DNA of 64,000 bases from Vibrio panuliri. GTDB lineage: Bacteria > Pseudomonadota > Gammaproteobacteria > Enterobacterales > Vibrionaceae. Made by a program: the position numbers and the translations under genes. Below the pieces are notes generated by a model that was not told the origin of the DNA, did no database searches, and saw nothing but the letters and a program-made list of their open reading frames with translations. The stretch lies in NCBI RefSeq assembly GCF_009938205.1, contig NZ_AP019655.1:992001-1056000 (forward strand). Direction: 5' to 3'. Every line of letters starts with the position of its first letter. Positions within the stretch are counted from its first letter, which is position 1. Positions 8,677-17,782 of the stretch are shown here, piece after piece.

Positions 8677-10130
8677 GCCTCTCCAGATGATTCAGGGCTA
8701 ACCTCTGCTTGAACATCCAAATCAAGCTCATTGTCACTTGTCTGCGAATCGTCGACAGTAAGTACATCGTTAGCGGGGGATATTGGATCTACTGGCGTCG
8801 CTTGTTGCGCCAACTCATCACTTAGCCTATCTGCCTGTACATCGGTTTGTAATGGCGCATCTTGAGTCTCAACCTCGTTTTGCTCCAACTGCATTTCTTC
8901 AACGAGCGTTGCTTGTCCCCCCACTTGGTCAGGTTCTTGCCCGACGGTAATTGCCGCATCATCAGAAACTTCTGCCGCGAGCTCTAACTGCTCCTCGCCT
9001 TCTTCTAATGAGTGAGCAATTTTATTTTGCGACTGTGCAACACCGCTTTCTTTTACTGTAATCACCAGTAAGCTCTCATCACTCTCGCTATTGCTCACCA
9101 TTAAATCGGAATCAGGCACCTCTGATGTTGTTGCATCTGACGCGTTGCTATCACTTGACTGCTCTACGTTCTGTCGGTTCACTTCTGTTGATAACGCAAC
9201 TAATTCATCGGTTTCAAGGTTATCTGTTGCCTCTTCAGCAGGCTCCACATCTTGTTTAACCAAGCTATCAGCAATGGTACTGTTCGTAGTTTGCTCTGCC
9301 TGTACTAACTCGGTATCAAATAACTTAGGTTCAGTCTGCAAACTTGTCGGCTCAATTAGAGTGTCCTGTGGCAAGTCTTGCTGAGTACGATGGTGCGGTA
9401 CAAAACTCTCGCTATCGCGCAAAGCTAGGTAGATTTTATTCTTGTGAATTTCCGATAGTGACGAGTCCAGAGCGTCCAAGACGAACTCTCGCTGGCCATT
9501 TTTTGCCATAATGACTAGTAAATTCGACTTGATTTGCTCATCAGAGCGCTGCTCTTCCGTTAGTGAAGATAATCGACTTAATGCTTGTTTTTGCTTTCCT
9601 TCAAACACATCAAGGAGCGCTAAGTTGTTTTTTACTTTGACGTCGTCGTAGAAGCGAGATCTTGCCATTTCAAACATTTCCCGAGCTTGCTCGAAGTTAC
9701 CCTTCTCAACGTTGATAATGCCGAGTAAGTTATAGACTTCACCACTCGAGGAATCTATTGCTTGCGCTTTTTTTAGCAAGGTTTCGGCTTGCGAACTATT
9801 ACCTAATTCCATACTGGCCTTAGCGGCGACTAAATAGCTCGCAAATGAGCCTTTATTTCCTTCTAATAATGGGCTGATTACAAATAATGATGATTCAGCA
9901 TCCAGACTATCCAAATAGACATTGGCTAGTTTTACACGATATTCTTCACTATCTGCATTTCTTAATTGCTGCTTATAAAACTCAATTAACTTCTCATTAT
10001 TATTTGTTGCGAGAAAAACCTTTTCTTGCTTTTCAACATTAAGCTCTTCATTGTAAGCCGACTTTGTATTTCCCGTCGCTTGGCATCCCTGAACAAACAC
10101 AATCAAAAATAACACGATATACTTCATCAT
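8673..10130 (-). CDS. tadD: TadD, TPR lipoprotein with long acidic tail
   Basis: 485 residues, about twice the usual TadD length (roughly 250). Residues 1-16 form a lipoprotein signal ending in the lipobox VQGC, so it is predicted to be attached to a membrane facing the periplasm. Residues 45-235 contain tetratricopeptide repeats (e.g. SSGEVYNLLGIINVEKGNFEQA), the conserved TadD part implicated in secretin (pilotin-like) assembly. From about residue 242 to the end lies a low-complexity tail rich in Glu, Asp, Ser, Gln and Thr with almost no hydrophobic core. The gene overlaps tadC by four bases and tadE by four. The tail is discussed as a finding. Confidence 0.85.
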   Translation of the reverse strand: MMKYIVLFLIVFVQGCQATGNTKSAYNEELNVEKQEKVFLATNNNEKLIEFYKQQLRNADSEEYRVKLANVYLDSLDAESSLFVISPLLEGNKGSFASYLVAAKASMELGNSSQAETLLKKAQAIDSSSGEVYNLLGIINVEKGNFEQAREMFEMARSRFYDDVKVKNNLALLDVFEGKQKQALSRLSSLTEEQRSDEQIKSNLLVIMAKNGQREFVLDALDSSLSEIHKNKIYLALRDSESFVPHHRTQQDLPQDTLIEPTSLQTEPKLFDTELVQAEQTTNSTIADSLVKQDVEPAEEATDNLETDELVALSTEVNRQNVEQSSDSNASDATTSEVPDSDLMVSNSESDESLLVITVKESGVAQSQNKIAHSLEEGEEQLELAAEVSDDAAITVGQEPDQVGGQATLVEEMQLEQNEVETQDAPLQTDVQADRLSDELAQQATPVDPISPANDVLTVDDSQTSDNELDLDVQAEVSPESSGEA

Positions 10131-11002
10131 AAACTACCCATCATTCGCATTACGCCTGGTGCGGCAATTAAAATTACGATTGGCATCATAATAAACAGTA
10201 TTAACGGCACAGACATTTTTGCCGCGAGTTTCCCTATCCTTTCTTCAACTGTCAGCATGGTTACTTGTCGAATATCAGCAGACAGTGTGGTCAAGGTTGA
10301 ATATATCGATGACCCGTACTGTAGGCTCTGTTTTAAAGTCATCACAAAACTACGCATCTCTGTGGTTGGAACATGGTCATAAACTTCGTCCAATGCTTTT
10401 TCTAAGCCAACGACATTTGCCCTGTCATTCATTCGCTCTAACAGCAATGAAATCTTGGGTTCAAAATGTCTTATTTCCTTAGCTAGATAGCTCAATGACG
10501 CTTCTATTGTCATCCCGGTTTGTACACACACTGCGAGTAGATCAATCACAAAAGGCAGCTGTCGACTGACACGTGAGCGATAATATTTTATTCTCGAATC
10601 TAAAATAGCATCTGGTACAATAAGTGATATCACCACCCAAATTGCCAATACCGAAACCAACATCATCAACTCCATTGTGTTATAGTTAGCAATAGAGATA
10701 ATAATCAAGCCCAATATCACTATAATGTATTTGATCGGCATATATAAATGTGGGTAACGAAAGGTATAATAACCAGCATTAATTAATTTTTCTTGAATTT
10801 CCCCCTCATTCATAACGATTGAGGAAGGGACAATAGTGTCTAATAGCTCCAGCAGACTCTTTTTTAGGCTGATTAGATTTTTTTTTTTTTGTAAATAGTT
10901 CTTAATAAACTGCTCTTTCTTCCTTCCATTGATATATACCAATAATAGAATCACACCAAACATGGTCAAAGGAAGCGCAAATAGCAATGATTGATTAATC
11001 AT
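10127..11002 (-). CDS. tadC: TadC, inner-membrane platform protein
   Basis: 291 residues with a T2SSF (GspF-like) domain: N-terminal membrane helix, a pair of helices around 85-125, a cytoplasmic helical domain with the family's QLPFVIDLLAVCVQTGMTIEASL-type region, and a C-terminal helix. With TadB it forms the platform on which the TadA ATPase acts. Overlaps tadB by four bases at its start and tadD by four at its end. Codons 38-42 contain a run of 13 adenines, an unusual and slippage-prone tract (see findings). Confidence 0.88.
   Translation of the reverse strand: MINQSLLFALPLTMFGVILLLVYINGRKKEQFIKNYLQKKKNLISLKKSLLELLDTIVPSSIVMNEGEIQEKLINAGYYTFRYPHLYMPIKYIIVILGLIIISIANYNTMELMMLVSVLAIWVVISLIVPDAILDSRIKYYRSRVSRQLPFVIDLLAVCVQTGMTIEASLSYLAKEIRHFEPKISLLLERMNDRANVVGLEKALDEVYDHVPTTEMRSFVMTLKQSLQYGSSIYSTLTTLSADIRQVTMLTVEERIGKLAAKMSVPLILFIMMPIVILIAAPGVMRMMGSL
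10878..10890 (-). repeat. 13-base poly-A tract in tadC coding strand
   Basis: Thirteen consecutive T on the plus strand, i.e. A13 in the tadC sense strand, encoding Gln-Lys-Lys-Lys-Asn near residue 40. It is the longest mononucleotide run I noticed in the window. As given the tract keeps tadC in frame. Confidence 0.95.
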
Positions 11003-11928
11003 ATTTCCACTCCTTTCATTAACTTTCTAACAATCGCAATACCGATAAACTCACTGATTAGTACGTAATATAAAATTACACGCCCATCTGGATTAAACAT
11101 GACATACTCATAATTTTCAGGGCTGAGATATTGCAACATCCACAAAAATAGAAACGGAATAGCGGCTACTATTTTCGCTGAGGTACGCGCTTCAGACGTT
11201 AATGAGTACTTTTTTTTCTCAACGGTTCTCGCATCAAACATTAAACGGTTGAGCCGTGTAATCACCTCTTTCAACTGTCCACCACGCTGTAAGTTAGCAT
11301 TAACGGTGATCACAAAAAAATGAAAGGTGGGGTATGGAAAACGTTTACATGCTTTACGAAATACAGACTCTGGCGTTTCACCCATCTGTAATCGTTCCCC
11401 CATCAGCTTAAACTCTTTTCCTACTTCCGTATCCAAAGTCTTACCGACATACATAATGGCATGCATAAGACTCTCGCCAGAACTAACCGCACTAGTTAAC
11501 ATATTTAGGGCGTCAGGAAACGCCTCTTCGAACTGCCTTCTCTCTCGATTTTGCAGCCAATTGTAGAGGGCAACGAAACCTACAACCTCAACCACAATCA
11601 GCACAACCCATGGATTTCCTCGCACAAACGTCATATCGATGTAAATCGATAACAAACCAAGCGCAATAACCACAACAATAAACTTTGCTAGCGCGGCACT
11701 ACCCAACTGACGAAAGACTTTTTTCACTATCCGTTTCACTTTCTGTGTTAGGTTTTCTCTGCTTAATACAGTTAAGTTAATCGCACTCCCTAATTGTTGA
11801 TTTGCCCCCTTCGCCGCAGTCTTATCGGTTTTCGTCAGTAACTTTAATGCGCTCTGTTTGTCCTCATTTCGCGCAAGGTAAAGCAAGAGCAAACCGCCAA
11901 CAAACAAGCTAATCCATGCCATGGTCAC
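10999..11928 (-). CDS. tadB: TadB, inner-membrane platform protein
   Basis: 309 residues with a T2SSF domain: N-terminal membrane helix, a hydrophobic pair around 85-125, a cytoplasmic helical domain (about 130-250, with FPDALNMLTSAVSSGESL and related sequence) and C-terminal membrane helices. TadB partners with TadC as the platform for pilus extrusion. Its ATG overlaps the tadA stop by four bases, and its end overlaps tadC, so the tadABC block is translationally coupled. Confidence 0.9.
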   Translation of the reverse strand: MTMAWISLFVGGLLLLYLARNEDKQSALKLLTKTDKTAAKGANQQLGSAINLTVLSRENLTQKVKRIVKKVFRQLGSAALAKFIVVVIALGLLSIYIDMTFVRGNPWVVLIVVEVVGFVALYNWLQNRERRQFEEAFPDALNMLTSAVSSGESLMHAIMYVGKTLDTEVGKEFKLMGERLQMGETPESVFRKACKRFPYPTFHFFVITVNANLQRGGQLKEVITRLNRLMFDARTVEKKKYSLTSEARTSAKIVAAIPFLFLWMLQYLSPENYEYVMFNPDGRVILYYVLISEFIGIAIVRKLMKGVEI

Positions 11929-13211
11929 TCTCCTCTAATACCAAAAATCGCATTGAGGTTACCTTCTAAGCCAAAGAAACGCGCTTTCTCAACCAGAACC
12001 GAACGTTTCATCAAGCCGGCAGAAGAAAAATTGCCGATCACCTTACGCTCCTCGCCACTGACGGATGTCGCTTCAAATCGAAACAGCTCTTCCATCACCA
12101 CGTTATTACCTTCAAGACCGCACACTTCAGAGATGCTCATCACTTTTCTCGACCCGTCATGCAATCGACTAATCTGGATCACGATATCAATGGCGCTGAC
12201 AATCGTGCGACGAATCGCTTCCAAAGGAAGGTTACTGTTTGCCATCATCACCATCGCTTCAACCCGAGATAGTGCATCCCTTGGTGTATTAGCATGTAAC
12301 GTCGACATAGACCCATCATGACCAGTGTTCATTGCTTGTAGCATTTCGAATGCTTCACCACCACGACACTCACCTACGATGATTCGGTCTGGTCGCATAC
12401 GAAGCGAGTTAATCACCAAATCTCGCTGGGTGATCGCGCCTGTACCTTCGATACCTGATGTTCTCGTTTCTAACCGCACAACGTGGGGTTGCAAGAGTCT
12501 CAATTCGGCAGCATCTTCAATTGTCACGATTCGTTCACTGTCTGAGGCAAATTGAGATAAGGCATTCAACATGGTGGTTTTGCCCGATCCTGTTCCTCCA
12601 GAAATAAGAATGTTGAGTCGACACCTCGCTGCGATCATCAACACCTTCGCCATTTCGGGACTCATCGCGCCAAACTCGACTAATTTTTCAAAATCTATAC
12701 TCTGTTTTTTAAACTTACGAATAGAAACTGATGTGCCATCAATAGCAATTGGCGGAATGACAATATTGACACGACTACCGTCTTCCAAGCGGGCATCACA
12801 AGTAGGCGATGATTCATCGACACGACGCCCGACACGCGAAGCGATGCGTTTTGCGATTTGTTGTAGCTGCTTTTCATCAATAAAAGTTATCGACGACTTT
12901 TCTACCAGACCATTACGTTCAATAAACACATTTTCGTAGCCATTGATCATAATATCGGTAATAGACTCATCGTCCATTAGTGGCTGCAATGGTCCAAGTC
13001 CTAGCAGTTCATCGATAATACTTTTTACGTACTCGCGCCGCACTACTGTCGCAACAGAGTAGTCGTTGCGCTTAATTAGCACTTCAACAGCCGTTGTTAC
13101 TTGATCGGTCAACTGCTCTCGGCTTAACTTGTTAACTACGTCGGCTTCTAATGCATCATAGATTTGTTGACGTAACTCGATGTAAACGCTTCGCGATTGG
13201 TTTTTTGCCAC
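11925..13211 (-). CDS. tadA: TadA, Flp pilus assembly/retraction ATPase
   Basis: 428 residues. A typical CpaF/TadA secretion ATPase: N-terminal helical domain, then a RecA-like core with Walker A GGTGSGKTT (205-213), Walker B around RIIVGECRGGEAFEML with the Glu of the catalytic box, and the His box STLHANTP. TadA hexamers power both extension and retraction of Flp pili in Caulobacter. Starts 14 bases after tadZ and overlaps tadB. All key residues are present, so the machine should be active. Confidence 0.95.
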   Translation of the reverse strand: MAKNQSRSVYIELRQQIYDALEADVVNKLSREQLTDQVTTAVEVLIKRNDYSVATVVRREYVKSIIDELLGLGPLQPLMDDESITDIMINGYENVFIERNGLVEKSSITFIDEKQLQQIAKRIASRVGRRVDESSPTCDARLEDGSRVNIVIPPIAIDGTSVSIRKFKKQSIDFEKLVEFGAMSPEMAKVLMIAARCRLNILISGGTGSGKTTMLNALSQFASDSERIVTIEDAAELRLLQPHVVRLETRTSGIEGTGAITQRDLVINSLRMRPDRIIVGECRGGEAFEMLQAMNTGHDGSMSTLHANTPRDALSRVEAMVMMANSNLPLEAIRRTIVSAIDIVIQISRLHDGSRKVMSISEVCGLEGNNVVMEELFRFEATSVSGEERKVIGNFSSAGLMKRSVLVEKARFFGLEGNLNAIFGIRGE

Positions 13212-13225
13212 AGTCGACTCCCCTT

Positions 13226-14464
13226 CTATCTACGAGAAAACCAATTTGCCAAGGTCTTCTTTGGCTCGAGTACGCTTTCGCCTAAAATAGAAGCCGTCAG
13301 TAACGCCAGTGGTTTCGCGACCGCAAGGCGAGAATCTGTAAGGTAGCCGCCATTAATAATGTGCTTTAGAATCCCCGCATCGAACGGAATTTCGATATCA
13401 ATCTCACGGCGCAGAAAATCAACCACATCTTTCCTACTCAATACCGTCGCTTTGGTTGGCTGGACATGGTTTAACACCATGATTTGACGCAAGTCTGGCG
13501 CCTGAGAGCTTAGGTGCTCAGAGAGTTTTTTCAGTTGACGAACACTTGAAATTGCCGGGGTAAACACAAGCACGACGGTATCGACTGTCTCAATAAGATA
13601 CTTATAATCCACATCCGTTTGGCCCACTTTGGATAAATCGGAGACAATGAAGTTATTCTGCCCTCCAAGTAGATTCTCCAGTACTCGCGTGTACTCTTTG
13701 AGCTCAAAGCTAGAGTGCTCTTCTGAGGTTAAGGAGAGAACTGAGAGTAAGTCCGTCACTTTTTTGGTCATGCTGCTCGCGTACGTTGCATCAATGTCTG
13801 ACTCTATCGTAGAAATATTGACGAGCCGTTTTTCGAACCCTTCTAACTTAAGAATAATATCGATGTTGCCGGCATAATAGTCATGATCAACCAGAAGGCA
13901 TTTCGAGTTGTGTTTACGCGCAAGGTTGTTCGCCAACTCTGCGGCAAGCAACGAAGTACCTACACCACCACTGCACCCCCAAATAGCGATTTTCTTAGCA
14001 TCGCGGTTTTTACCTAAACCATTTTCCTGTTCGCGATTGCGGTAGACATTTTTGATGAAGTCGACCATTTCAAGTTTGTTGGCTGGCCAGAATAGATAGT
14101 AAAATCCCATCTGCTTGAGATTGCGGATCGTCGAGATGGCGTCTTCCTGACCAATAACAATCACGGATGCATCATTGGGTAGCAGGTGGCTGATTCGGTG
14201 CATATCAGCAGTGACATCAACGGATTTTGTCAACTCAACCAGTGCAATTTCAACCTCTGATTCACGAACGTGTGACTTAATATTTTCATCACGATTGGCA
14301 ACAAAACTCGGCTGTGGTATCCCTTCAAAACGAAATGCTTCTTCAATCAGTTCTCGACACTGCGTGCTTTGGGTAAATGCCACACAAGAGAAGCGAACTA
14401 TCTCTCTTTTCTTGCGCTCAATTTTGTTGAGAGACTCTAAAATATCCAACATCTTATACCTCAC
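13226..14464 (-). CDS. tadZ: TadZ/CpaE, polar localisation ATPase-like protein
   Basis: 412 residues. The N-terminal ~150 residues resemble a receiver-like domain, and the C-terminal half is a MinD/ParA-type ATPase fold. The P-loop reads GCSGGVGTS (about 163-171): the lysine that normally follows the second glycine of the loop is replaced by threonine, and no signature lysine is visible. Such deviant loops occur in part of the TadZ family. TadZ proteins position the Tad machine at the cell pole. Located between the CpaD-like lipoprotein gene (8 bases upstream) and tadA. Confidence 0.85.
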   Translation of the reverse strand: MRYKMLDILESLNKIERKKREIVRFSCVAFTQSTQCRELIEEAFRFEGIPQPSFVANRDENIKSHVRESEVEIALVELTKSVDVTADMHRISHLLPNDASVIVIGQEDAISTIRNLKQMGFYYLFWPANKLEMVDFIKNVYRNREQENGLGKNRDAKKIAIWGCSGGVGTSLLAAELANNLARKHNSKCLLVDHDYYAGNIDIILKLEGFEKRLVNISTIESDIDATYASSMTKKVTDLLSVLSLTSEEHSSFELKEYTRVLENLLGGQNNFIVSDLSKVGQTDVDYKYLIETVDTVVLVFTPAISSVRQLKKLSEHLSSQAPDLRQIMVLNHVQPTKATVLSRKDVVDFLRREIDIEIPFDAGILKHIINGGYLTDSRLAVAKPLALLTASILGESVLEPKKTLANWFSRR

Positions 14465-14472
14465 TATCCCTA

Positions 14473-14964
14473 TTATTTGTTCAACAACAGAGCATCATCT
14501 GGATAAGTCATGGATTGCCAAAGGTTGCTGTTTGCAGAGCAACCAACAGGGGCTTTGGCGTAATATCGAATCGATTGCGGCTCACAGATGGGGGTGACAA
14601 CTTTATATTTTACTAGCTCTATTTTTAGATCAAACTCACCCAACTTATCAGTCGATTCCAAGACGATATTTTGTGCAATCGCACCATCGTTGAGTAGCTG
14701 TTCGCGCCACTCTTTGGCTATTTTTTTTCCTTGTGTCGAGGAGTAGCTAAGCTGTACGTCCCGATTTAGTAGTTCGGTTTTATGCAACTGATAAAACTCA
14801 TCCCATTCACGTGTCATTTTTGCCGAATGTTGCTGGTCAACAACTAGCGATAACTGATACTTGGTTGGATGCACATCAACATGAACACTTTGATTCTCAT
14901 AGCTCATCGGTGTACATGCAACGAGCCTGATCACTAGGCTCAAAAATCCGATTTGCTTACTCAT
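14473..14964 (-). CDS. CpaD-like (RcpB-type) pilus lipoprotein
   Basis: 163 residues. The N-terminal signal ends in a lipobox LVAC (about 14-17). The C-terminal region contains VGCSANSNLWQSMTYPDD, matching the GC-(A)-xxxN-(L)-xxxxxxPxD pattern of the CpaD pilus-biogenesis family. These outer-membrane lipoproteins assist the secretin. It overlaps the secretin gene start by four bases and precedes tadZ, the position expected of this component. The family assignment rests on the short C-terminal motif, so it is moderately sure. Confidence 0.7.
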   Translation of the reverse strand: MSKQIGFLSLVIRLVACTPMSYENQSVHVDVHPTKYQLSLVVDQQHSAKMTREWDEFYQLHKTELLNRDVQLSYSSTQGKKIAKEWREQLLNDGAIAQNIVLESTDKLGEFDLKIELVKYKVVTPICEPQSIRYYAKAPVGCSANSNLWQSMTYPDDALLLNK

Positions 14965-16292
14965 TTCTTAAAGCCTCCTGTCGCCAAAATGTCATTTGCT
15001 CGCTGAGTGACCACTGAGTTTTTGGGCTCTTTTATCTGGAAAAGTCGTGAAAGGTTTGAAGTTCGTTCGATCGAAGGAAGTTGTATCATATGAGGAGAAA
15101 CAGGTTTCACCAGATTAACCGTTGCGACAATCACCAACTCAGTTTTGTTTCTTTCTGTTTCGGTGTTTCTAAACAGGGCACCTAAAATCGGCACATCACC
15201 AATTAGTGGGATTTTGCGCAGAGTTTCAACGTCCTCTGAACTCAGTAAACCACCAAGCACAAAACTCTGCCCGTTAGCCAATTCAATGGTTGTTTTCGCA
15301 CGACGTGTTTTCAAAGCGGGTAAACTGTATCGCTCATTGGCATATTGAGTATCAAGGGAGCTCACTTCTGGCTGTAACGACAACTTAATCTTGTTGTCTC
15401 GAAGTACCTTGGCGACTAACTCTAAACGGATACCGAACTCTTTAAACATTACATTAGTTCCACCATCGACAATCGTCACAACCGGAATCTCGCCCCCCAC
15501 AAGAAACGAGGCACTTTCACCAGAAATAACCGAGAGGTTAGGTTCGGCTAACACTTGACCAACAGTATCGTCACCCAATGCTGTAATACCGGTTAGAATG
15601 TCATCGGCACTAAAATCTAGAATTGGATTGACGAAAACCCCGGCGCCTCCCGAGCCCGTACCGTACTGAATACCCAGACTTTCCATAAACGTTTGCGATA
15701 CTTCGGCAATCGAGATTTTCACATTGACCTGTTTAGTGGTTTGTACTTCAAGTTGGTTGATGATCCCTTTATATTCTCGCTTGGTCATAAAATCGATGAT
15801 TTCATCTTCCGCTAGTTCTTTAACCCAGGTGTAATTAATTTTCTCGACTTCTTTAGACAGTAGCTCCCCGACAAGATCATTGATGCCATCTTTCTCCGCT
15901 TCACTGGCGACAGAACCGGTTAAAACGACTTGTTCGCCCACATTACTAATTGAGACTTTTGCATGGGGATAATGCAGCTGAACTTGCTGGGTGATTTCAG
16001 TAAAACTCTGATTGATAACCAATTGCTTATTCACTAATGTTTTGGCATTTTCATCAAACAACATCAAAGTTGTGGTACCCATCTTTTTGCCGAACACCAC
16101 GATTTTTTGGCGGTCGATCACTTGATAGTCCGCCACCTCTGGATCAGAAATAAATACTGTATCAACATCAGCTTTGGTGATAACAGGTTTTGCTTCACCC
16201 TCTTTTAAAAACATCAGTTCGCTTGCCACTGCGTTATACGCCAAGCAGGCAAGTCCCACTATCTTGAATACCTTGGATAAAAAATGAAGCAT
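14961..16292 (-). CDS. rcpA: RcpA/CpaC outer-membrane secretin
   Basis: 443 residues. Signal peptide (about 1-24), a pilus-secretin N domain, a BON-like region (NVGEQVVLTGSVASEAEKDGI, about 105-125), and the C-terminal secretin domain (about 240-400) with the VAEPNLSVISGESASFLVGGEIP and GKSFVLGGLL-type motifs. It forms the multimeric outer-membrane channel for the Flp pilus. Preceded by cpaB (19-base gap) and overlapping the CpaD-like gene. Confidence 0.92.
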   Translation of the reverse strand: MLHFLSKVFKIVGLACLAYNAVASELMFLKEGEAKPVITKADVDTVFISDPEVADYQVIDRQKIVVFGKKMGTTTLMLFDENAKTLVNKQLVINQSFTEITQQVQLHYPHAKVSISNVGEQVVLTGSVASEAEKDGINDLVGELLSKEVEKINYTWVKELAEDEIIDFMTKREYKGIINQLEVQTTKQVNVKISIAEVSQTFMESLGIQYGTGSGGAGVFVNPILDFSADDILTGITALGDDTVGQVLAEPNLSVISGESASFLVGGEIPVVTIVDGGTNVMFKEFGIRLELVAKVLRDNKIKLSLQPEVSSLDTQYANERYSLPALKTRRAKTTIELANGQSFVLGGLLSSEDVETLRKIPLIGDVPILGALFRNTETERNKTELVIVATVNLVKPVSPHMIQLPSIERTSNLSRLFQIKEPKNSVVTQRANDILATGGFKK

Positions 16293-16311
16293 ATCACCTA
16301 ACCTCTAGCGA

Positions 16312-17112
16312 TTATTTAACTGCGACTTTATTGGCTCTCAGTTCCTTGATTGCCTTGAAATCTGGTAGTACATCTCCTGCATTGGCCTGCAACTCCGTCA
16401 GTGGATAGTTGCCAACAGATTTGTGCACTTCGATGGTCGAAATTGTCTGAGCAATGGTCAAAATAGCGACTTGCTTACGATTGAGTTCCAGAATCAAATA
16501 GCTCTCATCAAGCATATTATTGCTGTAAGGCGATTCGACTTGCTTTACTTCTACTTTAAGCACTTTGACATTAACTAATACAGGGCTGATTGAGATGTTT
16601 TCTTTTCTCGTTGCGCCAAACTCATTATCTGCTTTACCATCACCAGTCAGGGCGAGAATATCGACATTTGAACCTGGATTGATCACCCCTCCTACAATCG
16701 ATGTTGGTGAGACCTTTATCGGAAATGGCACATGATTTTTATCAATGATTAGATTGACGTACTCACTATCCGAGGGCTGAACAATATCTCTAAAGTAGAC
16801 TGTTTGCCCTTGTTGCATATCGTGCATATAAATCGAACCAGGGGCATACTCAAACACTCCATCATCATCTAATCCGACCGCGTTTGCTTCACTTTCAGAA
16901 AGTTTAACGATTTTAAAATCACTGTTATGGATGACCTGCCCTTTAGATACACGCTCTTTTGCCAATACAAAAGACTTATAATAAACGGCTTTTTCTTCGG
17001 CAACCTCTTGAGGCGCGTCTGCAACCGACGGTTCAGTATTGGAGAAAAAAACACCAAATAGTCCACCAGCGATAGCAATAACGGCTACCAACAAAATAAT
17101 CTTTGAGCGCAT
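16312..17112 (-). CDS. rcpC: RcpC/CpaB, Flp pilus assembly protein
   Basis: 266 residues with an N-terminal membrane anchor (about 4-24), followed by an SAF domain (about 50-115: VSKGQVIHNSDFKIVKLSE through QGQTVYFRDI) and the CpaB family domain (about 125-250). CpaB sits in the periplasm and is thought to interact with the secretin. A GAGG ribosome site lies seven bases before the ATG. Nine bases separate it from tadV upstream. Confidence 0.9.
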   Translation of the reverse strand: MRSKIILLVAVIAIAGGLFGVFFSNTEPSVADAPQEVAEEKAVYYKSFVLAKERVSKGQVIHNSDFKIVKLSESEANAVGLDDDGVFEYAPGSIYMHDMQQGQTVYFRDIVQPSDSEYVNLIIDKNHVPFPIKVSPTSIVGGVINPGSNVDILALTGDGKADNEFGATRKENISISPVLVNVKVLKVEVKQVESPYSNNMLDESYLILELNRKQVAILTIAQTISTIEVHKSVGNYPLTELQANAGDVLPDFKAIKELRANKVAVK

Positions 17113-17121
17113 TTCGTTTCC

Positions 17122-17559
17122 TCATAGCGAAGCAAGTGCAAAAGTAACTCCTGAAATACAAATGGGCACACAGTATGGCAATCCTATTTGATATTTATTC
17201 TCTTTCTCACTTAAATATGCAAAAATTAAATAGCAAAATGCAACAACTCCACCAACAATACCTATTACTAATAAATAGAGTATTAAGAATGATTCTGAAA
17301 TGGCAGGTAAAAATACAATTGCAATTTTCGCATCTCCCCCACCCCAAATATTTATTGCATACAAGGCTAAGAAAAAAAATGAGATTAAAAATGCCTTAAC
17401 TATCCAATTAAAGTCAAAATCAACGTTACTAAAAGTTATCGACACAATGAGTATCGCAACTGCCAAACTATTTGGTATCGTCCTGCTTTTTAAATCACAA
17501 AACGATACCACAGCAGAAAGGATGGCAAGAATTAGCCATCCTTGTACAAGACTGCTCAC
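17122..17559 (-). CDS. tadV: TadV/CpaA prepilin peptidase
   Basis: 145 residues and about five membrane segments, the minimal size of A24 aspartic peptidases that lack the N-methylation domain. The two catalytic aspartates are visible: in CDLKSRTIPN (about residue 22) and in GGGDAKIA (about residue 75). It cleaves the Flp prepilin after glycine and processes the TadE/F pseudopilins. Starts with GTG four bases after the flp stop codon, so it is coupled to the pilin gene. Confidence 0.92.
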   Translation of the reverse strand: MSSLVQGWLILAILSAVVSFCDLKSRTIPNSLAVAILIVSITFSNVDFDFNWIVKAFLISFFFLALYAINIWGGGDAKIAIVFLPAISESFLILYLLVIGIVGGVVAFCYLIFAYLSEKENKYQIGLPYCVPICISGVTFALASL

Positions 17560-17563
17560 TTTT

Positions 17564-17782
17564 CTACGGCACTGTGTTCGCGCTGGTAATATTTGCAGCC
17601 ATTTTGCTGATAGCCCCAGTAAGAGCTGCTTTAAGTCCGGCTGTATCTGTTACAAACACGGCTAATACCAAAGCAGAAACTGCCACACCAATAATGGCAT
17701 ATTCAATTGCCGTTACACCTTTCTGATCTTGAATAAAATTCTCTGCGGCAATCTTTGCCTTTATGCATAAATTATTAAACAT
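17564..17782 (-). CDS. flp: Flp type IVb pilin
   Basis: 72 residues from the ATG at 17782, which has GGAG six bases upstream (an in-frame TTG 12 bases earlier overlaps that site). A 22-residue positively charged leader ends in KG, followed by VTAIEYAIIGVAVSALVLAVF: the glycine cleavage site and the Glu5-Tyr6 pair are the Flp pilin hallmarks. The mature subunit is about 50 residues. First gene of the locus; no second flp copy is present in the window. Expression would start in the AT-rich region upstream. Confidence 0.95.
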   Translation of the reverse strand: MFNNLCIKAKIAAENFIQDQKGVTAIEYAIIGVAVSALVLAVFVTDTAGLKAALTGAISKMAANITSANTVP

